Part shown: piece after piece, positions 10,695-23,069 of the stretch
How positions within the stretch are numbered: the stretch's first letter is position 1
Layout: the number at the start of each line of letters is the position of its first letter
Source of the DNA: Posidonia oceanica
Lineage: Eukaryota; Streptophyta; Magnoliopsida; Alismatales; Posidoniaceae
NCBI GenBank assembly: GCA_037176725.1
Contig: JAZBRS010000026.1
Location: 154,019,501-154,083,500 of the forward strand
Direction of reading: 5' to 3'
DNA length: 64,000 bases
Made by a program: the position numbers and the translations under genes
Notes under the pieces: model-generated
The model's database searches: none
The model's input: only the letters and a program-made list of their open reading frames with translations
What the model was told of the DNA's origin: nothing

Positions 10695-11499
10695 GCAGGG
10701 GTACCCCTACAGAGTTCAGGGCCAGAATTTTGAGAGAGAAAAGTAGTGGAGGAATTTTTGGAACTCACATGCTCTCTTGAGATTAAAAATCTTAGAGAAG
10801 TGAGGTCCTAAAGAATTGAAAGAGAGAAGAGAGATTTTGAAAGAAGGAGAGTCTTCGAAAAGCTTGAGCATCCTTTTGTCGTTGTTGGCTTCATGTCAAC
10901 ACAGTTTGCACCTTGTGCATAGACAGAGGGGACTCTATTTCATTTATTTCCTTTTCATTTCTGATATCACATGTTTAATTTCGTAGCATAATCAAGCATT
11001 TTTATTTCAAGTTCATATATTGTTTTAGCTAGGCATACATCTCTTTTAGTTGCAACTGGGGGGGATCAAACCCCTCGGGTACGTATCTCACTACGCTTTC
11101 TTTATTTTCTTTTCTACTAATTCTGGATAGGTTACTACACATATTGATCCACCTTTATATTGTTCTGTTTGTTTTGCTTTGCTAACGTTTGTCATACAAG
11201 GAGGAAGAAGGAAGAAAGAGCTCACCAAGCACGGGCACCCTTGGGCAACGCTGGCGTTGTCCCAAGGTAGCTGAACCCGCAACCACATTACATCTCCCTA
11301 AAGGCGTCTCGAGGGCCGACGAAAGTGAACCGAGAGTGGCGATCACACCGATTCCATCACACGTGGAGTGACGGAGTCGGATACAAAAAAGGGACCCTGA
11401 GGAAGAGAAGATAGAGCGAGCAAGAGAGCCAAAAGAAGCCTCTTCTTCCCCAAAACCTCCCCATCTCTTCTCACCTCACCCAAAACCCCATATCCACAA

Positions 11500-12420
11500 T
11501 GATACCAAGGGGCTACTAGATGCACCTGGTATTGAAGGCATTGACAGGCCAGCGAGTCTGTCAGGCAAGAGAGGTGGTGACAAGGGGGATGACTTGCAAC
11601 CACGAATGCAATGGGAATACCATACCCGAGGGTGTGGCAGAGGTCCGTAGACGCTCCCGTAACAGTTGGGGATGTCAGCCCGAATGCAGATAGAAATGGG
11701 ATACCAGAGGGCAATCAAATAAAGATGCCCCTGAACGATACCAGGGGACAGCCGAAGCGCCCATGGTATCAAAATGCAAGGTGGAGACAACACTAACGAG
11801 TTTGTCAACCGAGTAGTTAAGGATGCCAGCCCGAATGTAGTGAAATGGATGTAAGGGCTCACCGTGCAAAGTGCAATGATGGTGGGGAATGCAATGGAAT
11901 AATGCAAATGCAGGGTGATAAGTTGATGGACCTATCGCCGAATAGTTAGGGATATCAACCCGATGGGATGAAGGGGGCGATACCACAGGACAGTAAAAAG
12001 ATGCCCGTGGTATCAGGGATGATACCAGGGGACAGCCGAGGCGCCTTTGGCATCAAAATGCAAGGATGGATTGATGGATGAATGGATGATAAGTTGATGG
12101 ACTTATCGCCGAATAGTTAGGGATATCAGCCCAAATGCAATGCGGATATGCGGGATGACATTTTAATGGGCGTCAACCGAGCAGTTAGGGCTACCAGCCC
12201 GATGCAGAGGAATGCAGCATGATAGGTTAACGGACCCATCGCCGAGCAGTTAGGGCTGCCAGCCTGATGGTGATAGGTTAACGGACCTATCGCCTAATAG
12301 TTAGGGATATCAGCTCGGATGCAAGGATGATAAAATGATAGGTTGACGGACCCATCACCGAGCAGTTAGGGCTGCCAGCCCGGTTGCAAGGAACGAATGC
12401 AGGATGATGCGGAGATAAAA
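11500..12420 (-). repeat. Hairpin-type tandem repeats of element A (left array)
   Basis: About 45-bp units read on the + strand as GATAGGTTAACGGACCTATC, then CGCCGAGCAGTTAGGGCTGC, then CAGCCCGATG. Each unit has a GGGCTG..CAGCCC inverted repeat, and many have a GATAGGT..ACCTATC one. Units are separated by variable stretches, including GATACCAGGGG / CCCCTGGTATC pairs (for example 11960-12040). Element B has the same family in its own sense direction at 55990-58690. Confidence 0.75.
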
Positions 12421-12539
12421 CAGGGAACCCCTCGTGGTGGGTGTGCAATGGTCTCAGCGTGGGCACGCAATGCAACGTCACGGAGTGACAAACAATGAAC
12501 ATACCGGTCATCACAGACCTACCCAACGTGGTGGGTGGC

Positions 12540-13600
12540 AAAATTTGAAAAGCGCGGAGCCTTTGAGTGAGGCAGGCAAAAGTGCTCGTCCTTGGCTCTG
12601 GTTTTCGAAAACAGGGAGAAGGGAAGATAAAAATATATTACAGCATGCTGTTTTGATGGCTTTGGACTCAAAAGCAGCTATGCCATGAGGGTGCTTCTGC
12701 ATTCTCTGACACAGGGGACTCGATCCTCGAGCAACGCCATGCTGAGTTGTGGTCGGTGGCTCTCTTTGACCTCTTGGTTCGGGATGAGGCATTGGCTTTG
12801 CAGTGTATAGACTTTGGTTGCATGCGGGTGGCAAAAGCGTTGGATGTAGCTTTTTAGCCTCCGTCTCAATTCCTCAGAGACCGACTACCACTTTTGATGC
12901 TCATGGAAATAGATTTTGCTTTTCCCCGCATGAGTGACTGGAGTTACATCTAGCCTGCCAAGTGGGTAGAGTTGTCTACATAGGGGATTGGAGTGTGTTG
13001 CTTCGCTCAGAGGGTGGGGCCTGGTCCTCCTGATAATGCTTCCTGTGCAGTTGGCAATGCGGTGCTTGAAGTTGATAGCTGAGGGGGCTTCGATGCTCGT
13101 CCGAGTCACTCCTCTCATGAGTGCCTTCTTTCTTCAACTTCTTTCTTTATTGTTCTCTTAATGCTCAGCATGCATATCTTGTTGTCATATTTTTTCTCAC
13201 ATGACCTCTATTCTTTTGGATATGCATGACTTCGCCCTCTTGGGGTAGCGGTCCCGGGTGAGGCATTGAGAGTTCGGTTAATCGGCGTACACCTTCAGCC
13301 TCTACAATGTGTAGACAGCCTCTAGCTATGCTCTGCTCTGCTTTGGTCCTCTCCATGTCTGGTGGACTCTCTTGATAAGGTGGATCTCGCTTCTAGGAGT
13401 TTTTAAGCTCAGCGAGATGCTCTATTCTGCTCTAGTTTCACTTTGTAGTCACATGCAAGAGATGGCGCTGCTCGGGTGAGTTCTGCCTGAGATTGTCTAT
13501 GCTTGACATCCTCTAGGCGCTGCTGCTTGTTTGTCCAAAGCTGGTTTCTGATTATACAAATGTTTATGGGTTTTGTATTTTTTAGAAAGGGGGTGGGACA
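12540..13600 (-). other. Segment shared by elements A and B outside gag, function unknown
   Basis: This stretch matches 56520-57640 of element B in inverted orientation. The best conserved part is an open frame at 13118-12885 (77 codons, starting 'MRGVTRTSIEAPSAINFKHR'). Its partner in B at 56935-57156 is also open, with about four residues in five the same by eye. I do not recognise it as any retroelement domain. An opposite-strand frame at 12590-12650 ('KSARPWLWFSKTGRREDKN') is also shared. Conservation could come simply from recent common descent. Confidence 0.5.
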
Positions 13601-13839
13601 AACATGTTTTTGGGTTTTTTTTGCATTGGTTTTGTATTTCTATGATTTTTGTTTTAGGAAAACATTAAAATAGAAAACCAGCAGCAAGGCGAAGAAAATA
13701 TTTTTGTTATTTTTATTTTCTTGATCTTTTTGGTTTTGTGGGTTGCAAGAAATGATATGTACATGCAGTAGATGACAATGCATGATGATAGATATGTGCA
13801 AGATGATTGGTATGCATGCAAGGTGATTGATATGTGCTA

Positions 13840-13995
13840 GGTGATAAGTTGATGGACCTATCGCCGAATAGTTAGGGATATCAGCCCGATGATGATAGGT
13901 TAACGGACCTATCACCGAATAGTTAGGGGTATCAGCTCGATGGTGATAGGTTAATGGACCTATCGCCGAGCAGTTTGGGCTGCCAGCCCGATGCA
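13840..13995 (-). repeat. Hairpin-type tandem repeats of element A (right array)
   Basis: Three units of the same 45-bp family as at 11500-12420, with GATAGGTTAACGGACCTATC and GGGCTGCCAGCCC. The flanking 13560-13840 and 13995-14145 are A/T-rich and hold nothing I can assign. Confidence 0.7.
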
Positions 13996-14145
13996 GAATG
14001 CATACAGGAGAAAGAAATGCATGTTTTTAGGTTTTGTTGATTTTATGCTTTTTATGATTTTCTGACAAGGCGAGAAAACACAAAAACAAAACAAAACGAA
14101 AAGAAAAGAAAAGACAATGCAGGAAACAAAAGAGAGGTAATAGGG

Positions 14146-14156
14146 ACTTACCTGTC
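14146..14156 (-). other. Candidate 5' splice site at the 3' end of gag in element A
   Basis: On the - strand GACAG followed by GTAAGT, a near-perfect donor. Element B has GACAG followed by GTACGT at 55852-55860, at the same place after the Ala/Leu/Pro-rich end of gag. Ogre elements are known to remove an intron between gag-pro and RT, so a donor here fits that plan even though pol is missing. Confidence 0.45.
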
Positions 14157-16619
14157 AGCGACCTCGGGAGGGAGGTGCTGGGTCCGTTCTTACGCTGCTA
14201 ATGCTGTCGGTGAGGTCCACTATTGGCAGTGCAGGGAGCACTGGGGCTGCGGGAGCTACTGACGGTAGTGCAGGGAGCACTAGAGCTGCTAGGGTTGGAG
14301 GAGAAGCTGACCTGGATGGTGCTGCGATTGGGCTTGCTGTTGACGCTGCCGCTGCACCCCCGAGCGTCCCTCGGACGAGCTAGGAAAGGTAGGAAAAGGA
14401 GATTGCGCCGATGGGATCAAATGGATCCACCGGGGCGGAGCTGGACTCAGAGAAGACTGGAGTGAGAGAGAAGACCCCCAAGGTTCCGACGTCTTTGAAG
14501 CCTGCGGGCTTGGAAGAGGAAGGGTCGGCTACACTAGGGTGTGCGAGTGCAAGTGCATGTATATGTGCAAGTGCTGCTTCTTGTGCTTCAATGCTGATGA
14601 TCCTACGATCGATCAGGTGCTGAACGGCATCTCGGAGAGCGAGGCAGTCATCTGTCGAGTGCCTGGTGGCCCGATGGAAGCTGCAGAACTAATCCGTATC
14701 GTGCCACCGCGGAGGGGGGTTCGGTGACAGACGGACAGCCGGGAGTCTCAGGAGCGACTCAACTTGAGGGAAGATGACGCTCAGTGGCTCGAGCAGAGGC
14801 GTGTAATTACACTCAGCCCGACGAGGTCGTCTTTGCCCTAGTTGGAGTCCTTGCCGAGCGGGTGCGATGTGATGCACGGGCTCGACAGTGGCAGTGTGTG
14901 CAGTGGGTGCGTAGCTAGGTGCAAGGTCTAGCAGAAAAGGGTCTGGCTGACTCGCTGCATAGGCAGGCTCTACGAGAGGATCGACATATGCTTCAGTGTG
15001 CTGTTTGGAGTTGCTGGGAGTGGAGTCGTTGTTGTTGCTGTGGTGATTGCTGGAGGTGTTGGCCTGCCTAGCCAATGCTGAAAGTGCGGGGAAATGCCCA
15101 CTTTGCAAGGAGCTTACCACGCGGGCGCCAGCCCTAACCAGCGATGCAAAACTAGTGATGTGCTGAATGCATAGCAGAGTCCCAGTCGCTGGCAGCGCCC
15201 CTTCGATGATCATCTCAATAGAATCCTTCTCGGAGGGTCTATCTTTGACCTGGGCAGCTATGGAGCGCCGGCGACCGACATACTCCCCGTATGGCACTTG
15301 GGGCCTCTACCGGATGGCGACAAGATCCTCCCGCTTGGGGATCAAGTCAAGGTTGAAAGAATACTACTCAAGGAAAGCCTAAGAAAGATCAGTCCAAGTT
15401 TGAACTGCAGCCATGTTAAGGGAAGTGAACCACTTGAGTGTGGGGCCGATTAGACTCTTCTGAAACAGGCGGATAAGGAGCCTTTCGTTAGCTTGCAGCT
15501 GAGCAAGGTCTCTGCAGTATGCCTTCAGATGTGAAGTGGGACAGCCTCTACCATTGTATCTTTCGAATTCTGGGATGCAAAATTCGGTGGGAGCACCGCC
15601 TCTGGAAAGTAGCAAAGGTCCTAGAATTGGTAGGACTGGTGGTCCGTGCCCTGCACTAGACATAGTGCTTTCTCTAGAACATCCAACCTATTGTTGATGG
15701 GGTTTGGATTGGCTGCCAAAGGTGATGGGGCAGCAGGGGTAGGGACCACATACGCCGGCTGGGTCACACCGAGGTACTCCTCCGGATCCACCATCGCGTC
15801 GCCTGGTGGCGCGACGTGATGGCCGGCGTATCCTTGCGTGGGTGCAGTGTAGAAAGGAATGTATGCTAGGGTCTGAACCTGATGCAAGGGGGATGGATAG
15901 ATAATATGCTGTGCAGTGTAAGGTGTAGAGTGCTGGAGCAACAGTTGCTGCGCAGGCACGGTGCCGGGCAGCAGGCCTGTGGGGTACTGTGCTCCAACCA
16001 GCCTGAAGGACTGATCACCAGGTGGCAGAGTTGCATACAGTGCATAGTGTTGTGCAGATGCAGGAGGCAAAAGCTGTGCCCCCATCACCGGAGCAGTGAG
16101 TAGCTAGGGAGATGGTCTAGGCGGGAGTGCAGTGAATGTAGGAGCAGGTTGCAGAGGAACCTTAGGAGCAGCAGGAATGCAAGAGGGGCGAAGAGATAGA
16201 GCCATGCCCTGTAGTCTCTGGGCAGTCTCCATCAGGTGCAAATACTGCACCTTAGGGGACCCGTCAGTGGGTATACTGAGTTGCCGGACCGGCAGGGGAC
16301 CAGATTCAAGAGGTTGGGAACCTATGGCAAAGGTCACCGCAGCAGAAGGGATGTCGATAGCGACATAGCCCTAGGACAGAGGGGTTAGAGGCACCTCCGA
16401 AGCACGAAGAGGGGTCATCGAGATGGACTCGGTGACCGGATCTGGAGGGGCGTAGGTCTGCCAATGCCCCGCAGCAAGCTGGGGTGCCCTAGACACCAGA
16501 GGGTGAAACCCTGGTGTCACGAGGGGCACGAAGGGAGTCGAAGCGAGAGTCGGAGGGATCGAAGCGGAAATCACCTTTGAGGCAACGGGAAAGTGGGACT
16601 CACTGGCAAACTGGGCCAT
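14152..16619 (-). pseudogene. gag: Degenerate gag of element A
   Basis: Starts at ATG 16619 ('MAQFASESHFP'), the same 'MAQ' start as gag in B and C. A Pro/Ala/Gln-rich N-terminal half leads to the capsid-like core at 15600-15060 ('RLLIRLFQKSLIGPTLKWFT', then 'GEYVGR', then 'ITSFASLVRAGARVVSSL'). A zinc-knuckle-like 'CSFHRATRHSTDDC' lies near 14690-14650, with the usual Gly of 'GHST' changed to Arg. A Pro/Ala-rich tail follows. It is broken by a frameshift near 15600-15660 and by TAG stops. Two of these, at 15364-15366 and 15307-15309, are at the same codons as stops in element B. Gag would form the particle shell. In this copy it cannot be made at full length. Confidence 0.8.
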
Positions 16620-17775
16620 CGCTGACCGAGAGCAAGTGAGAACAAGGCTGCGATGAAAGCAAAGATGCGAGACCTAAGGGGGAGATATTGTCGGAAGCGA
16701 CGAATAGCTCAGAGTCAGAGAGGAGGGACGCTCAGGGTCCTGGCAGTGGATCCCGCACCTACCTGCAAAATCAATAAATGCGTTAGAGGTTGTATGCAAA
16801 AAGAGTTATTAGAGGTGGCATGAATGGCACACGTGCAGATGAATGTCCTAATATGCGCTCTCTCACCAAGCATGTCCTGAGTAGATTACCTACTAGGACG
16901 CACTCATGGGTAATGGGTTTATGCAGACTCCAGGTCAGAAAAAGAGTGGGTACCCATCTAAATCCTGGTTGGAGCTCAGGCAGTAACGGGGTGGTGCATT
17001 GATGGCCTCGACCCTGCCAAAGCATGGGCGGTACCCTCCACTAGCACCGACATGACCCATGACAAGGGGGGACAGACCAACTGACTTGCGCCATGCCAAA
17101 GCAGTGGGGCAAGAGGCCGGGACTGTCCTTCGCAGATTGTGCGTGGACTCAGATGAGAAGAATGCATGCTTTCTAGAATGAATGATTCATGCGAATGCAT
17201 TAGAGTGTTTTACTTGCATTTTATTTAACCAAAGGGGAAAAAATTGCAAGTTTTGGCTCTAGTTGTGCTTAGATGTTATTGCTTGGCTTTATTGTAGCTT
17301 TTAGATTAAGCAAAAGGGGAGCAAGCATGTTTCTACTATCCTAGGCATGGCAAAAACATGAAGGGGAGAGAAACAGGAAGTTATGGCATGCAAGCAATCA
17401 CACAAAAAGGCAAAAAGCATGTGCATGGCATGTGCATGTGTATGTGGACATGATAGTGGAAAGAAAACATTTATCATATCAAAAAGCAAGTATGCATGGC
17501 ATGTGCATGTGTGGTGGCATGGCAAGTATGTAAAACAAAGCATTCACCACCCAAAAGGCATGTATAAAGCATAAACAAAGCAAACAAGCATAATGTAAGC
17601 AACGAAGCAAGTAAACATGCACAAAGTAAGCAATCAAAGCATGGTAAAGGGCATAAGGCAAGCAAAAGCAAGGCAAAGGGCATAAGACAAGCAAAAGCAA
17701 GGCAAAGGGCATAAGGCAAGCGAATGCGAAATCCAAGCAAGCGATAAAGCCAGAAATGAAAGCCAGAGTCTAGTT
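16620..17775 (-). other. Untranslated leader of element A
   Basis: Lies between PBS and gag. No protein is recognised. It has AAGCAAAGGGCATAAGGCAA-type simple repeats (17580-17730) and a block at 16814-16867 shared with the leaders of B and C: GGTGAGAGAGCGCATATTAG, then GTGCCATTCATGCC, on the sense strand. Confidence 0.6.
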
Positions 17776-17793
17776 TCCCCAACGGAGTCGCCA
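17776..17793 (-). other. Primer binding site of element A
   Basis: TGGCGACTCCGTTGGGGA, one base inside the LTR end (TACTACA). This is the PBS form typical of Tat/Ogre elements, where a tRNA-Arg primer is usually proposed. Confidence 0.75.
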
Positions 17794-17794
17794 C

Positions 17795-20601
17795 TGTAGT
17801 AATCCTGAAAATCGGATCGTCTATGCACGATGCCAAAGCTCGTGTTCACTGATCGGAAGTAGGTTCACTATTAGTGGTTGGTTTCGAGGAAGGAAACTCT
17901 ACTCGAAAATGCTGGCAAAAGAGGAAAAAAGAGAGATAAGACAAATCAGAGTCGCCACCGTGTCTATTAAATTGGGAGACAAGGAAAACCGGGGAAATGC
18001 ATGGAAACCATGCAAAAAAGATGCAAATGCTATGCAATGCTATGACTTGTGCCTAGGATGAGGGCATAATGGTCATTGCGGGCCAAGAGAAAGGGCAAGG
18101 ACTCCTATTACGCACGGGGAAGGTGTTAGGCACCCTCGATACGTCCGAAGAATCGGTCTTTCTTAGGCTTCTCGCTTGCATATGCAGGAATTTCGGCAAT
18201 GATTGCCTTTAACTGTACGCTCGAGGGCGATAGATGCTATACATGCCTAATACTTTAAATGCCTGAATGCTATGTATAGGAAATTAAACGTGCAGCCTAT
18301 GAGCTCAGTAGCGCTACCTGTGTTCCGAACCGGGCGAACCTTGCTTTGTAAGAACTATAGAGAGTAAGCATCACCGCCCTAATGCAAATGCAGGCGGTAA
18401 AACAAAATAGATGAAAACCATGCAATGTAAGTGGCATGCAAAGGAAAACAAGCAGGGGCAGAAAACCATGCAATGCAAGCGTGCGACATGTAAGAGGAAG
18501 CGAAGCAGGGGCGATAAAGCCTAATCTACATGCACGAGAAAACAGATCGCGAAAACGATACATGCAATGCAAATGATAAGGCAATGAGTGATATGCAGTG
18601 ATTCAGGTGGGCTTATCTTAAAGATCTGAGGCCTGATTGAAATAACTTTGGTTAGAATGAATGATCATTCGACCAGGAAGACTAGGATAGTTAGATCGTG
18701 AAGATCCAACAGTCTGATCAAAAGTTATTCAGGAATCAAGTCAGATGGCTCAAGGGCCAGAAAAAGTGGTCTAAGTGCAAAATGCCCCTAGGTGTGTGCA
18801 ATGCAGGGTGTCCTACATGCAATGAGGCTAACAGTGCTCAAACAAGTGCTAGAGTGCAATATGCAATGATATGAGGATGCAATGCATGCAAGAATGCAAA
18901 TGCAGGGACCTAAGTGTAATTAAAATAACTGCAGGGGCCTAAATGCAATGTCATGGCAAAATGCAATGCAATAGGGTAAATGCATGCAAAAAAGTAATGC
19001 AGCAATGCAACAGGCAAGCAATGGCAGAATGCAACATTAATTAAAAGACATGCATGCAATAATGCAAGAAATGGACCTACATGCAGTTTTGAAAACATGT
19101 GGGACTTAAATGAAATGCAAAAGAAACAGGTAAGCAGACAATAGTAGGTTTTAGGACTAACATGCAATTAGACCTAACTGTTGAATTTAAAATGCAAAGC
19201 AGGATGCAAGCATGAAGAAACAAGGCATAAGGACCTACATGTAATTTTGAAAACATGTAGGGTTTAAAATGCAAAGCTAAATAGGCATGCAAACAAGCAA
19301 CAGTTTAAAAACATGGATTGAAATGCAATTTGTAAAACTGTTGGGCATTTAAAGCAATGCAATATGATTAAAATTGTAATTTAAATGATGTATGTACGTA
19401 AAAAGGACTTAAATGTAATAAACACAAGTCACAGGACTTTATTGCAATGTAATAAAGTTTAAAATTGCATTTAAATGGCAGTTGGAAGCAAACTGGACCT
19501 AAATACAATAATGCAAACTTGTTGGACTTTATTACAATGTAATAAGGTTTGAAATTGCATTTTAAGTCAAAGTTGAAAGTAAACTGGACCTAAATGCAAT
19601 AATTGGAACTTGCAGGACTTTATTGCAATGTAATAAAGTTTTAAATCCATATTTAAACCACAGTTCAAAGTAAACAGGACCTAAATGTAAAAATTAAAAC
19701 TCAGAGGGCTTTATTACAATGCAATAAGGTTTGACATTACATGTAAATCAAAGTAAACATGTGACTGAAACTAAATGCAATTCTTAAAACATGCAGATAT
19801 TTAATGCAATGCCATATAGTTATAAATGCAGATTAAATGAGTTGATCAATTGAAAAAGGACTGAAATGCAAAAATAAATAAACATAAGGGCCTGATTGCA
19901 ATGCAGTAATGAACTTTAAATTAAAACGCTACAGTGCTACAGTGTTTGTCGAGCTCCAACAGCTGGTGCCGGAGAAGGAGGCTGCTGCAGCGGCGGTCCG
20001 GTGGGCGAGCGGCGGTGCTGAGGCACGCGGAGGCTGGAGACGGACCAGCGGGATGCTCCGGTGGGTTCAGCGGCATGTGACGGTGGTCGGGGCGACTTGT
20101 TGACGTCGGCTGGTTGCTGGAGACGGAGTGGGCGCAGGAAATGACGGCGGCGCAAGGGCAGAGCATGGCTGAGTCGAGGGAGGTCCGGTGCAGCTCGGGG
20201 ATTGATCTGGTGGAGCGGTAGAGATCTAGAGCTCTACGATGCATGACGGCTGCTGAGGATCGGCACCGGAGAAGACAACTGTAGTGGTGGAGCTCGAAAC
20301 AGGCACTGAAGCCCTAAACATACATCTAACTAGCTAGGAAGCTAAAGGAGCATGCAAGGAAGCTAGGGATGAGGTCCGTTACCTGCGTGAATGTCTGAGG
20401 AAGGCTGCCGGTCTCCAGTGGGTGCAGCTATGTAGTTGGAGGTTGCGACGGCGCTGCGTTGAGCGGGAAGCTCGTGGCGTGATTGGCGCAAGTTGCTGGT
20501 GCTCTGAGGAAGGTCCGGAGCAAGTTAATTGCTCTCCCTCCTGCTCTGTTGCTAGTTTGAAGAAATGGGTCGCTCTGTGACTTTTTCTTCTCTTTTGCAG
20601 T
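17795..20601 (-). repeat. 5' LTR of element A, 3' portion (split by element C)
   Basis: Begins beside the PBS at 17795 and runs to the insertion point of element C at 20601. It continues at 43882. The end region has the Tat-type block with GTGTTAGGCACCC (about 18120) and an internal GGTGGCGACTC (17949-17959). 18600-19920 is low-complexity with many 'ATGCAA' words. 19950-20280 is GC-rich and holds chance frames only. With the other part the LTR is about 3.9 kb. Confidence 0.75.
19434..19800. repeat. 91-bp tandem repeat inside LTR A
   Basis: GGACTTTATTGCAATGTAAT-like words recur at about 19434, 19525, 19615 and 19707. Between them are GGACCTAAATGCAATAA and stretches near 'AAAGTAAAC'. Copies are diverged. 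Confidence 0.65.
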
Positions 20602-22946
20602 TGTGACCATCCTCGGGGGTCCCGACGACCTTAAGGGGGGTAGATCGCTACCAAGAGCTTGCGCGCGTCCCTCGATCGTCAGTTCAAAGGGATCATGGAA
20701 CTGGTGAATCCGAAGGTGGATGCTTGACTCGGGAAAACACCAGAATAAGGAAAAAAGCGTAAAAACGAGGAAAAAGAAAAAGGGGAGTCACCAAATAGTC
20801 TATTAAATGCGGGAAGATGAGGAAAACCAAATAAGGAAATAAAAGGAAAACATGTGATGCGATGCAAAGAAACATGAAATCTGACTCGAAAAGATGCGAC
20901 ACAAGGTCGCTGCAGTCCAGAGAGATGGGTAAGGACTTCTGTTACGCATGGGAAAGGTATTAGGCACCCCCATGCGCCCGAGGAGCGGTCTTCCTAGGCC
21001 ACTTCCGCTTTTGCATAGTCGATGTAGGCGAATCATGTCAGTTAATGTATGCTTCAAGAAGCAAGATGTAAAGATGCAACGCTATGACATTTTGAAAACA
21101 TGCAGAATGCTGACAAATGAAGGGAATGCGTTTTAAAACATGAAAACTGGGCTCAGGTTCGCTACCAGTGTTCTAGGACTCAAACTGGGCACTCGCGCCA
21201 CTAAGGCTCGCTGGCATAATCCGCTGGGGATTCCCGCTAGGTCATTGCGCCGGCAGTTCAAATGAACTCCTGATAGTAATCATCATCGCTCTATGCATGC
21301 AATCAGAAATCAAAACATCGAAATCCATGCAAGGCGATGTAAATCAAGGTAAAACAAGGATGCAGGAACCAGCAGAGAGTGAGAATGGGTGAGTAAATAG
21401 AGAAACAGGACTCTGCATACGATCAAACTCTGGTTCAAGATGCGCGCCTACAGCCGGATACAGATGCCTTATACATGTGCCTAGAGGTAACGCGTATAAG
21501 ATACGTTTGATCCCACTGCTTACAGAACACATTCCAAGAATTACAGAGAGACCACAGATCTCAAAGTACAAACACTTGGCATACAAGGCATAAAACCAAG
21601 CGAACAGATATTGGATCAACCAAAAGAAGATGCGAGACAGTCATAAAAGACAACAACAGTCAGAAAGCAAGTCGGTTGTGGAACTGTTCTAGTTCCAGGT
21701 TGCGCGCCGACAAGTCGCGCTAGATATCGACGCTGTATAGACGCACCCAAAGGTAACGCCGTATACTGGCGCTGTATCGAGCCGCTTGTCTTGTTTGGAC
21801 TAGAAAACTCAGAACAGACCATGGCCTCTTTGCACAATTAAGCGAAATGCAAGAATGAAAGCAAAGAAGCGATGAGCGATGAAGCTAGAGAAGATGATAA
21901 TGTGTCACAGAGAGCAAAGCAATGAATTGAAACATGCATGCAATGTCCTCCCCACCCGACGGCTGTTCGTGGAAAAGGAATGGGTTGACGGCCGCTGTCG
22001 CGGCCGGAGACTCAATCCAGCTCCACTATGAGCCTTGGTCAGAGGTTGGGGATGTCGAACGAGACCTTTGGATGCAATGTGAAGGCCGAAAACACGAAAG
22101 AAAACATAACCCGTCGGCAGTAGTAGAGCTGAAAATTGGAAAATGACGATGGATTGTAGTAGAGCTTAAAGAGAACTCAGAGCACGTAACAGCTAATGCT
22201 ACGCTAAAGGATGAAGGTGCTTACCTGAGGAGAGCCGGTGCGTGCTCGTGGTGGAAGGCGGCGGACTCTGGGAGGCTAGGCTACAGTAGGAATTCTCAGG
22301 AAAGCAAGAGCTCCGGGTGGTCTCGAGGCAATCTCAAGGCAATTTTCCGGGGGGCCTCCAAATGGAGGGGCAAGGGCGTGTTTTATAGAGCAGCTCGGCG
22401 CTCAGATGTCATCGGTTGAACGACGTGGGGAATGCATGGTTTTGATTTAAAACCACGTGGGATATGATGGGAAATGGGCTTTGGATGGAAGTCTGAATCG
22501 TCCTGATGTAATGTGGCACACCATTAGATCGGGGAGGGCCAATGAGGCGAGTGGATCGAAGGTTCACCCAAGTGGATTGGCAAAAGAATCCTTCTATCAG
22601 TTTTAACTGAAACAAAGCATCGCGGCAGCAATTCGTGCCTGCACAGCGCGCTGCCTGTCTATGCTTGTGGTAGGTGCTGGTTGATGCCGTCTTCTATAGA
22701 CGTCAGGATGTGACACCATCTAGAGATGCTAAGTCTGTATCAGAAGACAGTAGCTGGATTTTGAACTCATTCCAGGGTGTGTTGGGCTGTTGGTGGGCTT
22801 GGGCCTTGTTGTGAATTGGATGTGAGGTGGGAGGTGGCTTTTGGGATGGTTTGTTGGGATCTGGAGTGGGGTTAGGTCCATTGCAACCGAGCCTTCTCAT
22901 CCGGAAGTGTCCGTCGATGAATACCTCTAAAAATGGGGTGTCTACT
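20602..22946 (-). repeat. 3' LTR of element C
   Basis: 2345 bp, paired with 41633-43881. The outer TCACA end and the inner end (AGTAGACACCCC, first base changed from T) are clear. It keeps the block GGTATTAGGCACCCCCATGC near 20960 that its partner has lost. TATA at 22381-22387. Confidence 0.9.
22381..22387 (-). promoter_or_regulatory. TATA box of the C 3' LTR
   Basis: CTATAAAACACGCCC on the - strand, matched in the other LTR at 43316-43322. Confidence 0.6.
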
Positions 22947-22962
22947 GATGCCCCTCCCTGAG
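22947..22962 (-). other. Polypurine tract of element C
   Basis: CTCAGGGAGGGGCATC on the - strand directly before the 3' LTR, with the GGAGGGGCA core also seen in element D. Confidence 0.75.
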
Positions 22963-23069
22963 CGAGGTCAAGGGGACCGAGACTGCCGTTCAGGGTTGAC
23001 TAGACACCCCGCACGAGTTAGAGTGATGCAACCAATGCTCATGCTGATGCCGCTGATGACGATGATGCA

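Larger units (their letters stand above)
1..11361 (+). mobile_element. Element D: 3' part of a Tat/Ogre-like LTR retrotransposon
   Basis: The 5' LTR, gag and pol lie outside the window. What is seen, left to right, is three PMD genes on the opposite strand, four tandem-repeat arrays, a purine-rich PPT and a 3' LTR starting TGTAGATACCCC at 10099. The orientation is set by the PPT-LTR junction and by a TATA box inside the LTR that reads on the + strand. The same order (antisense PMD genes, repeats, PPT, LTR) recurs in element C in this window, which supports reading this as one element and not as separate genes. The right end near 11361 is uncertain. Confidence 0.7.
10099..11361 (+). repeat. 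3' LTR of element D
   Basis: Starts TGTAGATACCCCGTTTTGGC after the PPT. U3 carries two palindrome clusters and a TATA box. The TTGAGAGAGAAAAG leader and a T-rich stretch follow. The end is placed at CATCACA (11361) only because an LTR should end in CA. No second copy is in the window to confirm it, so the error could be tens of bases. Confidence 0.6.
11362..17794 (-). mobile_element. Element A internal region (gag-only Tat-like element), left end lost
   Basis: From right to left it has PBS, leader, gag, a splice-donor-like site, hairpin repeats and a conserved non-gag segment. No protease, RT, RNase H or integrase was found. It is collinear with element B on the + strand (52224-59700): leader, gag, donor, repeats and the conserved segment all match in the same order, so A and B are two copies of one family. 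The 3' LTR of A is absent; element D's LTR lies at the place where A stops. Confidence 0.75.

Noticed and set aside
17474..17836. Hydrophobic Cys/Leu-rich - strand frames as membrane proteins
   Set aside because: They are translations of AAGCAAAGGGCATAAGGCAA simple repeats in the leader of element A; the matching leader of B gives similar chance frames.
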